Source: Cytophagales bacterium
GTDB taxonomy: Bacteria > Bacteroidota > Bacteroidia > Cytophagales > Cyclobacteriaceae
Length of the DNA: 64,000 bases
Direction: 5' to 3'
NCBI GenBank assembly: GCA_017303805.1
Contig: JAFLBQ010000004.1
Span: 124,001-188,000, forward strand
The position numbers and the translations under genes are program-made. How positions within the stretch are numbered: position 1 is the stretch's first letter; each line of letters starts with the position of its first letter. The notes beneath the pieces were generated by a model. The model searched no databases, was not told the origin of the DNA, and was given only the letters and a program-made list of their open reading frames with translations. Below are positions 27,340 to 36,645 of the stretch, piece by piece.

Positions 27340-29061
27340 TTATTTAGGCAACGAAAAATAAAAAATTGCACCTCCGTTAGGCCGGGCCGTAGCCCATACA
27401 CGTCCACCGTGGCGCGCCACTATGCGCTTTACAACTGCCAGACCAACACCCGTACCTTCAAACTCCTGTACCTTGTGTAAACGCTGAAATACTTCGAACA
27501 ACTTGTGTGCATAATTCATATCAAACCCAACGCCATTATCCTTCACATAAAACTGATCTTCATCCTGCAACTCAATTCTTCCGATTTCTATTTGGCTAAT
27601 CGGTTGCTTGCGCGAATACTTTACCGCATTCGAAATCAGGTTAGACCAAACTTGTTTAATCATGTTCATATCGGCACGCGCCACTCCTAACGGTTGCACC
27701 TGAAGTTCCATCGAGGAACCGGTAGTAATTTGCAATTCATCCAACACCTCCTTTACCACCTCTATCATATGTACGGTGCCCAGCATTAGCTCTTTGCGGC
27801 CCATGCGCGAAAAATCGAGTAGATCATCTATCAGGTTGCCCATGCGCCTGGCATTCTTTTGAATGGTTGCCAGCAGCCGCCTGCCCTCCACATCAAGCTT
27901 GTCTTTATAGTCGTCTTCCAGCATTTGGGCGTAGCCATCAATAAATCGCAAAGGCGCCCTTAAATCGTGCGATACCGAATAGGTAAAAGCTTCCATCTCT
28001 TTGCGTAGCACTTCTGCGCGTTCCTCTGCTTCTTTACGCTGGGTGTTATCAAATACCGAGGTGCGGCTTTTTGCAAAGTTGCCGGCCGCATCAAAAATGG
28101 CTACGGAGTTTACAAGCACCGGCAAGGCGGTGCCGTCTTTCTTTAAAAAATCAAACTCCAATCCATTTACAAATCCTTTGGTGCGGTAATCTTCAAAATC
28201 TTTTTCGAACGTAGCCTCAAACTGCTTCCTACTCTTTTCAGTAAGTAAATCGGGGTACTTGAACTTGCCCACCACTTCGTGCACTTGATAACCCAACCAA
28301 TTCAATAAGGTTTGGTTAATATTGGATAAGGTAATGGTGCTATCTACCGACAGATACCCACATGGAGCATGATCGTACAAATCCTGAATTTCGGCTGCAG
28401 CCGTCTGCAATTGAAGTTCGGAATGGTAACGGGCCTTGAGGGTGCGATTAATCAAATAAAATAAAGCGGCCACCAAGCCCAACGAAACCAGTAACGTACC
28501 AATAGCCGAAACCTGGTACTGAAACAAACTTGCCTGACTCAAATCGTTACGTTGATCATAGAGTTGAGCTTCTTCCTTTTGAATGGTGCTGATACAATCC
28601 TTTATGGAGTCCATTAATCGCTTACCTTCAGCCTTCTTTACCAACCGCTGCGCCAGTGCGGCATCTGTTGTGGCCAGAGAAATTATAGAGTCAACCCACA
28701 ATTTCTTTTTATTGATTGTGGCTTTTAATTGTTCTACCCGGATTTGCTGGCGCTCGTTATCGTTTATAAGCGTATCCAGTTGAGCCAACAAGGAGTCCAT
28801 TACTGCGTTTGCCTGCGTGTAGGGCTCTAAGAAAATTTCATCGTTTGTAATTACGTATCCGCGCTGCCCGGTTTCCCAGCCCATGCACGCAGTAAGAATA
28901 AGTTCAGAGGTACTAACTACCAACCGGGTGTGGTCTTGCCATTGCTTGGCCTCAATAAATTTTTGGATTGTGAAATACGAATAGCCAATAAGCACCAACA
29001 AAAAAATGGTGGTGATGCGAAAGCCCCACAGAAGTTTTTTATCTAAAAAGAACCGCGCCAT
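27340..29061 (-). CDS. CHASE3-PAS sensor histidine kinase
   Basis: 573 residues. A membrane helix at about 12-32, an extracytoplasmic CHASE3 four-helix domain (about 35-180; CMGWETGQRGYVIT is typical) and a second helix (about 185-205). A PAS domain (about 225-340) with APCGYLSVD follows, then HisKA with FTYSVSHDLRAPLRFIDGY (His about 365) and HATPase with NLISNAVKYS, DNGVGFD and GTGVGLAVVKRIVARHGG. This architecture resembles phytochrome-related kinases that phosphorylate Rcp1-type regulators, matching the next gene. The external stimulus is unknown. It is the first gene of the four-gene operon. Confidence 0.92.
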   Translation of the reverse strand: MARFFLDKKLLWGFRITTIFLLVLIGYSYFTIQKFIEAKQWQDHTRLVVSTSELILTACMGWETGQRGYVITNDEIFLEPYTQANAVMDSLLAQLDTLINDNERQQIRVEQLKATINKKKLWVDSIISLATTDAALAQRLVKKAEGKRLMDSIKDCISTIQKEEAQLYDQRNDLSQASLFQYQVSAIGTLLVSLGLVAALFYLINRTLKARYHSELQLQTAAAEIQDLYDHAPCGYLSVDSTITLSNINQTLLNWLGYQVHEVVGKFKYPDLLTEKSRKQFEATFEKDFEDYRTKGFVNGLEFDFLKKDGTALPVLVNSVAIFDAAGNFAKSRTSVFDNTQRKEAEERAEVLRKEMEAFTYSVSHDLRAPLRFIDGYAQMLEDDYKDKLDVEGRRLLATIQKNARRMGNLIDDLLDFSRMGRKELMLGTVHMIEVVKEVLDELQITTGSSMELQVQPLGVARADMNMIKQVWSNLISNAVKYSRKQPISQIEIGRIELQDEDQFYVKDNGVGFDMNYAHKLFEVFQRLHKVQEFEGTGVGLAVVKRIVARHGGRVWATARPNGGAIFYFSLPK

Positions 29062-29263
29062 ACGAGTTTTGCATGTAAAAGCCGCTTAATGGGGTTTTAC
29101 AATTTTGCCTGCCTGGATTATATGGCCCGGTGGGCAGGTAAGATAAAAAAAAATGTAAGAGCCGGCAACGGGAAAAACCCCGTATTTGCAAAAGAAGTTT
29201 TGGTTGCTTACGCCACTAACTACAGAAGATAAACAACAGGTTCAGATCAGTGTTAAGCGGCTT

Positions 29264-30421
29264 CTATATAGAATAGGTGGTTTCGTTAATGTAGTTGGGA
29301 TAGATTGCTAGATGCTTCTTTCTAACGGTTTCAAACAAAACACTTCGTAATTCCTCTATGTTTTCTTTCTTATTGGCCGAAATAAAAACAACCCGATCAA
29401 ACCCGAGCTGCCGGTAATAGCCGCGCAGATCTTCCAACGTATGGCGGGCGCTCTCTTCCAGCAAGTCTATTTTGTTTAATACCAACACAGTTGGAATTTC
29501 AGCCGCTCCCAATTCGGCAAGCGTTTGTTTTACTACTTCAATCTGGTTTGTGTGGTAGGGGTGCGCCACATCCACTACATGCAACAACAAATCGGCCTCC
29601 CGTACTTCGTCTAACGTAGATTTGAAAGATTCTATAAGGTGATGCGGTAACTTTCGGATAAAGCCTACGGTATCGGATAACAAGAAGGGGATATCCCCTA
29701 CTACCACTTTGCGAACCGTTGCATCTACCGTTGCAAAAAGTTTGTTTTCAGCTTTTACATCCGACTTGGAAAGCAAATTCATAAGTGTGGATTTGCCCAC
29801 GTTGGTATAACCCACCAAGGCCACCCGCACAATATTGTTACGAGACTTGCGCTGCGTTTTACGTTGCTTGTCTATTTTCTCCAGTTCGTCTTTCAATAAT
29901 GCTATGCGATGGCGAATATTTCTCCGGTCAGTTTCTATTTCGCGCTCACCGGCACCACCACGTGTACCTGTGCCCCCACGTTGCCGCTCCAGGTGCGTCC
30001 ACATGCGGGTTAACCGTGGCAGCAAGTATTGATTCATGGCCAGTTCTACCTGCGCGCGCGCTTGCGCAGTTTGGGCGCGCATCGAAAAAATATCTAGAAT
30101 TAACAAACTGCGGTCGTACACCCGGGCTTTTACCTCCCGTTCAGGGGTATTCAATTCTTTTTCAATGTTGCGGAGTTGCGAAGGGCTCAGGTCATCATCA
30201 AAAATTACACTGTCCACCTGGTTGGCGACTACAAACTCTTTTATCTCGGCCAACTTACCTTTACCCACAAATGTGCGCACATCGGGTTGCGAAAGTTTTT
30301 GAATGTACTGCTGTGCCGATTGGATACCGGCCGTCTCAGCCAAAAAAGCCAGTTCATCTAAGTGCTCGCGTGTAATTTCTAAATCCTGATCGGCCAAAGC
30401 CACTAAAACTGCTTTACTCAT
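29264..30421 (-). CDS. hflX: GTPase HflX
   Basis: 385 residues. The N-terminal HflX domain (about 20-190) with FVGKGKLAEI, VIFDDDLSPSQLRNIEKEL, DRSLLILDIFSMRA and the glycine-rich GGTGTRGGAGEREIE, then a GTPase domain with G1 GYTNVGKSTL, G3 DTVGFIRKLPH and G4 NKIDLL. HflX binds the 50S subunit and rescues or splits stalled ribosomes under stress. It has its own promoter and no operon partner. Confidence 0.96.
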   Translation of the reverse strand: MSKAVLVALADQDLEITREHLDELAFLAETAGIQSAQQYIQKLSQPDVRTFVGKGKLAEIKEFVVANQVDSVIFDDDLSPSQLRNIEKELNTPEREVKARVYDRSLLILDIFSMRAQTAQARAQVELAMNQYLLPRLTRMWTHLERQRGGTGTRGGAGEREIETDRRNIRHRIALLKDELEKIDKQRKTQRKSRNNIVRVALVGYTNVGKSTLMNLLSKSDVKAENKLFATVDATVRKVVVGDIPFLLSDTVGFIRKLPHHLIESFKSTLDEVREADLLLHVVDVAHPYHTNQIEVVKQTLAELGAAEIPTVLVLNKIDLLEESARHTLEDLRGYYRQLGFDRVVFISANKKENIEELRSVLFETVRKKHLAIYPNYINETTYSI

Positions 30422-30464
30422 TCGGTAATCTTAAAAAGGATGTATTATCGGGTTTTATCTATGC

Positions 30465-30473
30465 GCAAAGTTA
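30465..30473 (-). promoter_or_regulatory. -7 promoter element of hflX (TAACTTTGC)
   Basis: TAACTTTGC on the minus strand matches TAnnTTTGY and lies 44-52 bp before the hflX start. No strong -33 TTTG is evident. Confidence 0.5.
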
Positions 30474-30523
30474 CAAATCATTATTCTGAAACAGAGCAGG
30501 TTACTTTTTACGGGTTTTGAGAA

Positions 30524-30553
30524 TTTGATGTAAGTTATTTGTAATAAATTTTA
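30524..30553 (+). promoter_or_regulatory. Candidate promoter of the polysaccharide operon
   Basis: TTTG at 30524-30527, a 17-bp spacer, then TAAATTTTA at 30545-30553, close to the Bacteroidota TTTG/TAnnTTTG pair with one mismatch at the final G. It lies about 57 bp before the glycosyltransferase start. Confidence 0.45.
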
Positions 30554-30609
30554 GAATTTAGCGCAATCTTTTACCTAAACACTCAAACTGCTTCGCGCCC
30601 TAGTTGGTT

Positions 30610-31728
30610 ATGAAAATTGCCATTGTCCTCAATACCTCGTGGAATATTTACAATTTCAGGCTCAATTTCGTTCATTCGTTGTTGAAGAAGGGCTACGAAG
30701 TACACACCATTGCCCCGCACGATCAGTACACGCATTTTTTAGTTGAGGCCGGCTGCATTCATCATGATGTAAAAATGGACAGCCGGGGAGCAAATCCGCT
30801 GAAGGACATTGCCCTTACAGTTGAATTGTGGAGCATTTACCGCAAAGTTAAACCGGCCATTATCCTCCACTATACGATAAAACCCAATGTGTATGGAACG
30901 CTGGCCGCCAGCATGCTTGGCATTCCTACCATAAATAACGTTTGCGGGTTAGGCACGGTGTTTCTTAAAGACAACCTGGTTTCGGCATTTGCCATGATGT
31001 TGTACAAACTGGCATTCCGGTTTCCTAAAAAAGTATTCTTTCAAAATTCAGACGACCTGGCGCTGTTTCTCAACAAAAAACTTGTTCCGGCCAAATCGGC
31101 CGATTTGATTCCCGGGTCGGGCATTAATATCAGTCGGTTTACCCCAGTCGAGTTTAAAAGGAATTCAACTTTTACCTTTTTACTGGTTTCGCGGTTGATA
31201 ACCGATAAAGGCGTGCTGGAATATGTAGAAGCCGTAAAGAAACTGAAAGAGAAGGGGGTTAAGGCCCGCTTTCAGATCTTAGGTGCTAAAGACCCGCAAC
31301 ACGCACGGGGTATAAAACTTTCGGTAATTGATGCCTGGATTGAAACCGGCACCATCGAGTACCTGGGCACAACAGACGATGTACGTAATTTTATTTCCGG
31401 GGCCGACTGTGTGGTGCTGCCTTCCTACCGCGAGGGTACTCCGCGCACCCTCTTGGAAGCCGCCAGTTTATCTAAGCCTATAGTGGCCACCGATGTGCCC
31501 GGCTGCCACCACGTGGTAAAACATAACCACAATGGCCTGCTTTGCCAAATGAAAGATGCCGAAGACCTGGCTCAAAAAATGGAACAAATGCTACAGTTCG
31601 ACAACGTTACCCTGGAAACGTTAGGGCAAAACGGCCGCAAGAAAGTAGAACTGGAGTTTGACGAGCGTATCGTTATTGATAAATACCTCGGTGCCATTGA
31701 ACAATTACAGCCCGCACGCGTAACCTAA
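30610..31728 (+). CDS. Glycosyltransferase family 4 protein
   Basis: 372 residues from the ATG at 30610. GT-B fold. The N-terminal domain has MKIAIVLNTSWNIYNFRLNF and HDVKMDSRGANPLKD with HYTIKPNVYGTLAA. The C-terminal nucleotide-sugar domain has LLVSRLITDKGVLEYVEAV, ILGAKDP, and PSYREGTPRTLLEAASLSKP with the E-x7-E donor-binding motif. Family relatives transfer N-acetylhexosamines or related sugars onto lipid-linked intermediates; the actual sugar is not determined. It is probably the first gene of the polysaccharide operon, 55 bp before the Wza-like gene. Confidence 0.92.
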   Translation: MKIAIVLNTSWNIYNFRLNFVHSLLKKGYEVHTIAPHDQYTHFLVEAGCIHHDVKMDSRGANPLKDIALTVELWSIYRKVKPAIILHYTIKPNVYGTLAASMLGIPTINNVCGLGTVFLKDNLVSAFAMMLYKLAFRFPKKVFFQNSDDLALFLNKKLVPAKSADLIPGSGINISRFTPVEFKRNSTFTFLLVSRLITDKGVLEYVEAVKKLKEKGVKARFQILGAKDPQHARGIKLSVIDAWIETGTIEYLGTTDDVRNFISGADCVVLPSYREGTPRTLLEAASLSKPIVATDVPGCHHVVKHNHNGLLCQMKDAEDLAQKMEQMLQFDNVTLETLGQNGRKKVELEFDERIVIDKYLGAIEQLQPARVT

Positions 31729-31783
31729 CGGAGAAACAGATAAAATCTGTAATTTCACCCGATTTGAAACAAATTGTAAGCTT

Positions 31784-32542
31784 GTGCGCCTGCTCCTCTT
31801 CCTTTTAAGTGCGTTGCTAACAGCCTGCGGTTCTTACCGCCAAAACATCCTGTTCAACGCTACTACCGGGCATGTTCCCGAAAAAATCCGACACGAGATT
31901 TCGAATGTAGAGTCTGATTACAGAATCAGGAAAAACGATCAGCTAACCATGGATTTGTATTCCAATAAGGGTGAAAAGCTGATAGACCCCAACCCTGAGT
32001 TGAGCCAGGAAAACCCAGCCGGACAAGCCGCAGCACCACAAAAACCAATTTATACTCTGGATGTAAACGGGCTCGTGCGCCTGCCGATGGTGGGTACCTT
32101 AAACCTGGAAAATTTAACCCTCCGCCAGGCCGAGGAAATGCTTCAGAAAGAGTACGCCCATTACTTTAAAGACCCCTATGTACATCTTACGTGTGCTAAC
32201 CGCAGGGTAATTATGCTGGGCGCACCCGGGGGCCAGGTTATAGCCCTCGAAAATGAAAACATGCGCCTGCCCGAAATACTGGCCCTGGCCAAAGGCCTTC
32301 CTAACGATTCGAAAGCCGGCAATATTAAATTGATCCGGGGCGAGCGCGTTTTCGAGATTGACCTGAGCACACTGCAAGGCTTTAAAGAAGGGAACATGGT
32401 GGTTGAATCGGGGGACATTATTTATGTAGAACCTATTCGCAGGCCCTTTTCAGAAAGCTTACGCGACAACAGCGGCATCTTTAGCATGCTGATAAGCCTG
32501 GCTACATTGGTAGTGGTTATTTCCAACCTTTCAACCAAATAA
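31784..32542 (+). CDS. Polysaccharide export lipoprotein (Wza-like)
   Basis: 252 residues from a GTG start. Lipoprotein signal with lipobox LTAC at about residue 15. The Poly_export domain has YRIRKNDQLTMDLYS and YTLDVNGLVRLPMVGTLNLENLTLRQAEEML, then a SLBB-type domain with MLGAPGGQVIALENENMRLPEILALAKG. A C-terminal membrane segment (about 228-248) is unusual for classical Wza but usual in Bacteroidota homologues. The product should form the outer-membrane export channel working with the Wzc-like kinase, whose gene starts 2 bp after this stop. Confidence 0.92.
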   Translation: MRLLLFLLSALLTACGSYRQNILFNATTGHVPEKIRHEISNVESDYRIRKNDQLTMDLYSNKGEKLIDPNPELSQENPAGQAAAPQKPIYTLDVNGLVRLPMVGTLNLENLTLRQAEEMLQKEYAHYFKDPYVHLTCANRRVIMLGAPGGQVIALENENMRLPEILALAKGLPNDSKAGNIKLIRGERVFEIDLSTLQGFKEGNMVVESGDIIYVEPIRRPFSESLRDNSGIFSMLISLATLVVVISNLSTK

Positions 32543-32544
32543 CC

Positions 32545-34854
32545 GTGGAAAAACCAGGAACAGAATTGCAGTCCATCGATACCGAAAAACTTTCTGCGGT
32601 AGTTCGTAAAAATTTCTTTTGGATAGCACTTCTCTTTATTGCCTGCAACCTTACTGCCTACCTCTACATTCGGTACACCAAAGAACTGTACGAATCGGAA
32701 TCAGAACTTAAACTGGATATTAAACGCGATGCCTCTGACCTGGGAATAAAAACCTATATCGAAGATCAAAATATGAATGTGGTTTCGGGCGAGATTGAAC
32801 AAATCAAGTCAAAACTCTTCTTCAACAAGCTGCTCGATTCGATGGACCTTACGGTAAGCTATTTTAGTTTAGGTAAGGTACTTACCGATGAAATGTACAC
32901 GCGGTCGCCCTTCAAAATAAAGTACACCCAAATTAACCCCGATCATTTTGACAAGCCAATAACCATTGAACTTGAGCACGCAGATCAGTTTAGTTTACGC
33001 GTTGGCGAAAAGGGAGAACTGATTAAAGGTACGTGGGGAACTCCGGTTAATTTGAACAACACTGTTTTAACCATTGTAAAGAGTTCGTATTACAGCGATC
33101 CCGATGATAACAATTACTATTTTGTATTGAACAGTCGCAAAACCCTTATCGACTACCTGGCAAGAAACATTCAGGTTGATCCGTTAAACTATAGTGCCAA
33201 TACCATTCGCATTTCGTTTCGCGATTTCAATGCACAAAAGGCCCAGGATATTGTTAACCGGATTGATTCGCTCTATATCGGCTACAGCAACCAGCAGAAG
33301 AATCTTGCCAATAAACAGAAAATAGATTGGCTCAATAAAGAGTTAGCGCAGGTTGAAAAAAAAATGGGCGATTACGAAAACTACTTCGAAAACTTTACGC
33401 TTAAAAATAAAAGCAACGACCTGGCGCAGGATTTAAAAAGAACCATCGCTTTAATTAATAAGCTGGACTCGCAACGGTATAACCTTACCAGAAAACTAAA
33501 CGAATTAAACAACCTCATTGAAACCATTTCTACCGATGCCCTGGCCAATCCGCTGGAAGCCCCGGGGTTCTTACCCCAACAGGTAAATACCCACCTTGAA
33601 AAACTTGCACAACTACTACGCGAACGCAACCGCCTGGCTTTAGCATACAATGAAAATACCTTTGCGTACCGGCAGAAAGACCGCGAGTTGACCGCGCTTA
33701 AAGACCAGGTATTTGCTCAACTGAGTCTGCTAAAAAAAGATTGGCTGCTTGAATTGGCAAACCTGGGCAAAAACAAAGACAAACTAGAGCGCGAGTTTGC
33801 GGAAATGCCCGACAAGAACACGCAGTTCTCTAAAAATCAACGGTACTATAAACTGTACGAAGAGTTTTACCTCACCATGATGCAATCCAAAGCCGAGTTT
33901 GAAATTGCACAGGCCGGCAGTACCCCCGATTTTAAAATTCTTTCGCCTGCCACGCTACCGATTACTCCTATTTCGCCCAGTAAAATGATGGTGTTGGGCA
34001 TTGGCTTTGTTTTTGGAATTGTACTGAACATACTTTTTGTGGCGGTGGTATATGTGGTTAGTAACAAAATTACCAGCCTTAAAGAAGTTGAGCGCGGCAT
34101 TGAGTTGCCCATGTTGGGCGCTATTCCGGCTTCCAACCTCACCTCACAATCGCTTTTTCATGTTATCGATAATCCCAAGTCGATTGTGAGCGAAGCGATA
34201 CGAACGCTGCGTACCAATCTGGAGTTTTTTAATACAGGCGAGAAGAGTAAAGTTATTACCATTACCTCCACCATATCGGGCGAAGGGAAATCATTTTTAG
34301 CCATGAACCTGGGTGGCGTACTGGCGTTATCGCGTAAGCGTGTTATTCTGCTTGACCTGGATATGCGCAAACCAAAATCAGAAAAATATCCGGCCGACAA
34401 TAGCGCCAACCAGGGTATGAGTACGATTTTAGTAAAACGTACCAGTTGGCAGGATTGCGTGGTAAAAACTTCGCTCGAAAATTTTGACTTTTTACCCAGC
34501 GGCCCTCACCCTCCAAATCCCTCCGAACTTTTATTAAATGGTGAGTTTGCCGACTTGTTGGAAGAGTTACGCGTAGCTTATGATTACATTGTAATTGACA
34601 CTCCCCCCGTGGGCCTTGTAACCGATGGGGTAATGGCTATGAAACGCTCCGATCTTTCTATCTATGTGTTTCGTGCTAATTACTCGCGCAAAGATTTTTT
34701 GCACAACCTGCAACGCGTAGTTACACTCAATAAACTTTCGCGCGTTTCTACGGTGCTTAATGCCATTCCTGTATCCGGTAAGTATTACGGATACGGATAT
34801 TACGAAGACCGCACACCCCGCAAAAAGCGCTTTACAAAAATCTTCGGCCAGTGA
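32545..34854 (+). CDS. Polysaccharide biosynthesis tyrosine autokinase (Wzc-like)
   Basis: 769 residues from a GTG start. Wzz-type chain-length domain flanked by membrane helices (about 28-48 and 480-505), with long coiled coils between (about 245-420). The C-terminal BY-kinase domain has Walker A STISGEGKSFLAMN, Walker A' VILLDLDMRKPK and Walker B YIVIDTPPVG. It ends in a tyrosine cluster (GKYYGYGYYED) for autophosphorylation, followed by a basic tail. Phosphorylation cycles control polymer length and export. The stop overlaps the start of the phosphatase gene by 4 bp. Confidence 0.95.
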   Translation: MEKPGTELQSIDTEKLSAVVRKNFFWIALLFIACNLTAYLYIRYTKELYESESELKLDIKRDASDLGIKTYIEDQNMNVVSGEIEQIKSKLFFNKLLDSMDLTVSYFSLGKVLTDEMYTRSPFKIKYTQINPDHFDKPITIELEHADQFSLRVGEKGELIKGTWGTPVNLNNTVLTIVKSSYYSDPDDNNYYFVLNSRKTLIDYLARNIQVDPLNYSANTIRISFRDFNAQKAQDIVNRIDSLYIGYSNQQKNLANKQKIDWLNKELAQVEKKMGDYENYFENFTLKNKSNDLAQDLKRTIALINKLDSQRYNLTRKLNELNNLIETISTDALANPLEAPGFLPQQVNTHLEKLAQLLRERNRLALAYNENTFAYRQKDRELTALKDQVFAQLSLLKKDWLLELANLGKNKDKLEREFAEMPDKNTQFSKNQRYYKLYEEFYLTMMQSKAEFEIAQAGSTPDFKILSPATLPITPISPSKMMVLGIGFVFGIVLNILFVAVVYVVSNKITSLKEVERGIELPMLGAIPASNLTSQSLFHVIDNPKSIVSEAIRTLRTNLEFFNTGEKSKVITITSTISGEGKSFLAMNLGGVLALSRKRVILLDLDMRKPKSEKYPADNSANQGMSTILVKRTSWQDCVVKTSLENFDFLPSGPHPPNPSELLLNGEFADLLEELRVAYDYIVIDTPPVGLVTDGVMAMKRSDLSIYVFRANYSRKDFLHNLQRVVTLNKLSRVSTVLNAIPVSGKYYGYGYYEDRTPRKKRFTKIFGQ

Positions 34855-35573
34855 TCTCTTTCTTTCGGGGGAAGCCCAAAACTTTTTTGTCACCGCTCCG
34901 CACTGATTTCCACTCGCACCTGCTGCCTGCATTAGACGATGGCGTTGCCACCACCGATGCTGCATTAGCGGTAATTCAACAATTAGCTACGTTAGGATAT
35001 ACCCGGCTAATTACCACTCCGCACATCATGCACGACACTTACCCTAATACGGTGCAAACCATTACCCGGGCATGGGAGAATTTAAATAAAATTTTAGCCG
35101 AAGCCGGAATACCGGTAACCCTGGAGATAGCCGCTGAATACTATTTGGACGAGCAGGTATTTGCCATGGTCGAAAACGGAACCAAATTCATGACTTTTGG
35201 GGATAAGCATTTTTTGTTTGAAACCAATTTCTATTCGGAGCCATTTCAATTATCTGATTTTATTTTCAAAAGCTTTGTGAATGGTTATAAGCCAATATTG
35301 GCACACCCCGAACGTTACGGTTACATTACGCTTGCCAAGGTAGAAGAATTCCGGCACCGCGGGGTGTTGATGCAACTCAACCTGCTTTCGCTTTGTGGGT
35401 ACTACGGCAAACCCATTCAAAAACTTGCACAAAAAATGGTAGTACAAGGCTGGGTTGATGCGGTAGGAAGCGATTGCCATAATTTAGAACAAGCCCATTT
35501 ACTTACAACCTTGCCTGCCGACAAGTACTATCAAAAAGCGTTAGCTTTACCCCTGCTTAATTATAAGTTATGA
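34851..35573 (+). CDS. PHP-type tyrosine-protein phosphatase (CpsB/CapC-like)
   Basis: 240 residues from a GTG start overlapping the kinase stop. Metal-binding PHP motifs are visible: DFHSHLLPALDDGV near the N-terminus, ITTPHIMHDTYPN, AEYYLDEQV, LAHPERYGYI and AVGSDCHN near the C-terminus. Such enzymes dephosphorylate the BY-kinase tyrosine tail. The overlap with the kinase gene supports coupled expression. The stop overlaps the next start (ATGA). Confidence 0.93.
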   Translation: MISFFRGKPKTFLSPLRTDFHSHLLPALDDGVATTDAALAVIQQLATLGYTRLITTPHIMHDTYPNTVQTITRAWENLNKILAEAGIPVTLEIAAEYYLDEQVFAMVENGTKFMTFGDKHFLFETNFYSEPFQLSDFIFKSFVNGYKPILAHPERYGYITLAKVEEFRHRGVLMQLNLLSLCGYYGKPIQKLAQKMVVQGWVDAVGSDCHNLEQAHLLTTLPADKYYQKALALPLLNYKL

Positions 35574-36547
35574 TTGCTGTAACAGGCGCCAATGGACTAC
35601 TGGGTAGTTTTGTGCTGCGTGCGCTTGCAGCCCATGCGCCTGTGGTAGGTTTACACCGTGCCGGCATCAACTTACCATCAGAAAATCTTCCAAACGTAAC
35701 CTGGCGTCAGGCCGATATTACCGATGCCCTCGCATTAGAAGAAGCCTTGCAAGGTGTTACTACAGTTATTCATACAGCCGCTGAGGTGTCGTTTAATCCG
35801 CGCAAGCGCAAAACCATGATGCGTGTAAACGTGGAAGGTACGCGTAACGTAGTAGATGCGTGCCTGGCGTTACAAATTCCACGGCTCATTCATGTAAGTT
35901 CAGTTGCCGCGCTGGGTCGTAAAGCAGGCATGAACAAGATTACTGAAACCAGCCTTTGGACTGAGAACGACTTGAATACAGACTATGCTGAATCGAAACA
36001 CCTGGCTGAGCGCGAAGTATGGCGGGGCGCAGAAGAAGGACTTGCGGTGAACGTGATTAATCCATCGGTAATCTTAGCGCCCACACCCACACCGCGCAGC
36101 AGCGCCCGGATTTTCGAGTACGTGGCCCGGCAGCGTAAATTTTATACCGACACACAGGTAAACTATGTAGATGTGCGCGATGTAGTACGGGTAATCGAAA
36201 AATTACTGCATCAACCAACCGCAAATCAGCAATACATTGTTAGCGCGGGCCACGTGCCTGTTAAAAATCTTTTTGAACTAATTGCCCGGCAGCTAAACTG
36301 CAAAGCACCATCGGTGCGCCTTACACCTGGCTTGGCCCGCTGGGTTGCCCGTGCCGAAATGGTTCGCAGTTGGATAAGAAATTCAGAACCATTTATAACG
36401 CAACAGTCTATTAAGTTGGCCCGCCATAATTTCTATTACGACAGCGGCAAAGTGCAGCGCGAACTGCAGATTGATTTTCACACACTGGAAGAAACAATAG
36501 CCTGGTGCTGCCAACAGTACCTGCACCCATTTAGCACAAACAAATAA
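35570..36547 (+). CDS. NAD-dependent epimerase/dehydratase family protein (extended SDR)
   Basis: 325 residues. The Rossmann motif TGANGLLGSFV is at the N-terminus, VIHTAAEVSFNPRKR follows, the catalytic Ser lies in VHVSSVAALG, and YAESKHLAER supplies the Tyr-Lys pair. The C-terminal substrate domain is of the dihydroflavonol-reductase/3-beta-HSD type rather than a classical UDP-sugar epimerase, so the substrate is uncertain. Start overlaps the phosphatase stop by 4 bp, the last gene of this operon. It may act on a nucleotide sugar, by context only. Confidence 0.85.
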   Translation: MIAVTGANGLLGSFVLRALAAHAPVVGLHRAGINLPSENLPNVTWRQADITDALALEEALQGVTTVIHTAAEVSFNPRKRKTMMRVNVEGTRNVVDACLALQIPRLIHVSSVAALGRKAGMNKITETSLWTENDLNTDYAESKHLAEREVWRGAEEGLAVNVINPSVILAPTPTPRSSARIFEYVARQRKFYTDTQVNYVDVRDVVRVIEKLLHQPTANQQYIVSAGHVPVKNLFELIARQLNCKAPSVRLTPGLARWVARAEMVRSWIRNSEPFITQQSIKLARHNFYYDSGKVQRELQIDFHTLEETIAWCCQQYLHPFSTNK

Positions 36548-36582
36548 AACCTACAAGATTGTACGGCTTTATTTATTACCCG

Positions 36583-36618
36583 AAATTTGGGCTCAGGATT
36601 TTAGGAAAACCCAAATTT
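36583..36618 (+). terminator. Possible terminator of the polysaccharide operon
   Basis: AAATTTGGG at 36583-36591 and CCCAAATTT at 36610-36618 form a perfect 9-bp stem with an 18-nt loop, followed by TTCT. The stem is AT-rich and the T-run short, so this is moderate evidence only. Confidence 0.4.
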
Positions 36619-36645
36619 TTCTACCTTAGAAAAACCTTTTAGCCG

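Noticed and set aside
29785-30375. Plus-strand reading frame of 196 residues inside hflX
   Set aside because: Antisense to conserved HflX motifs, no family features, Cys/Pro-rich composition typical of a shadow frame.
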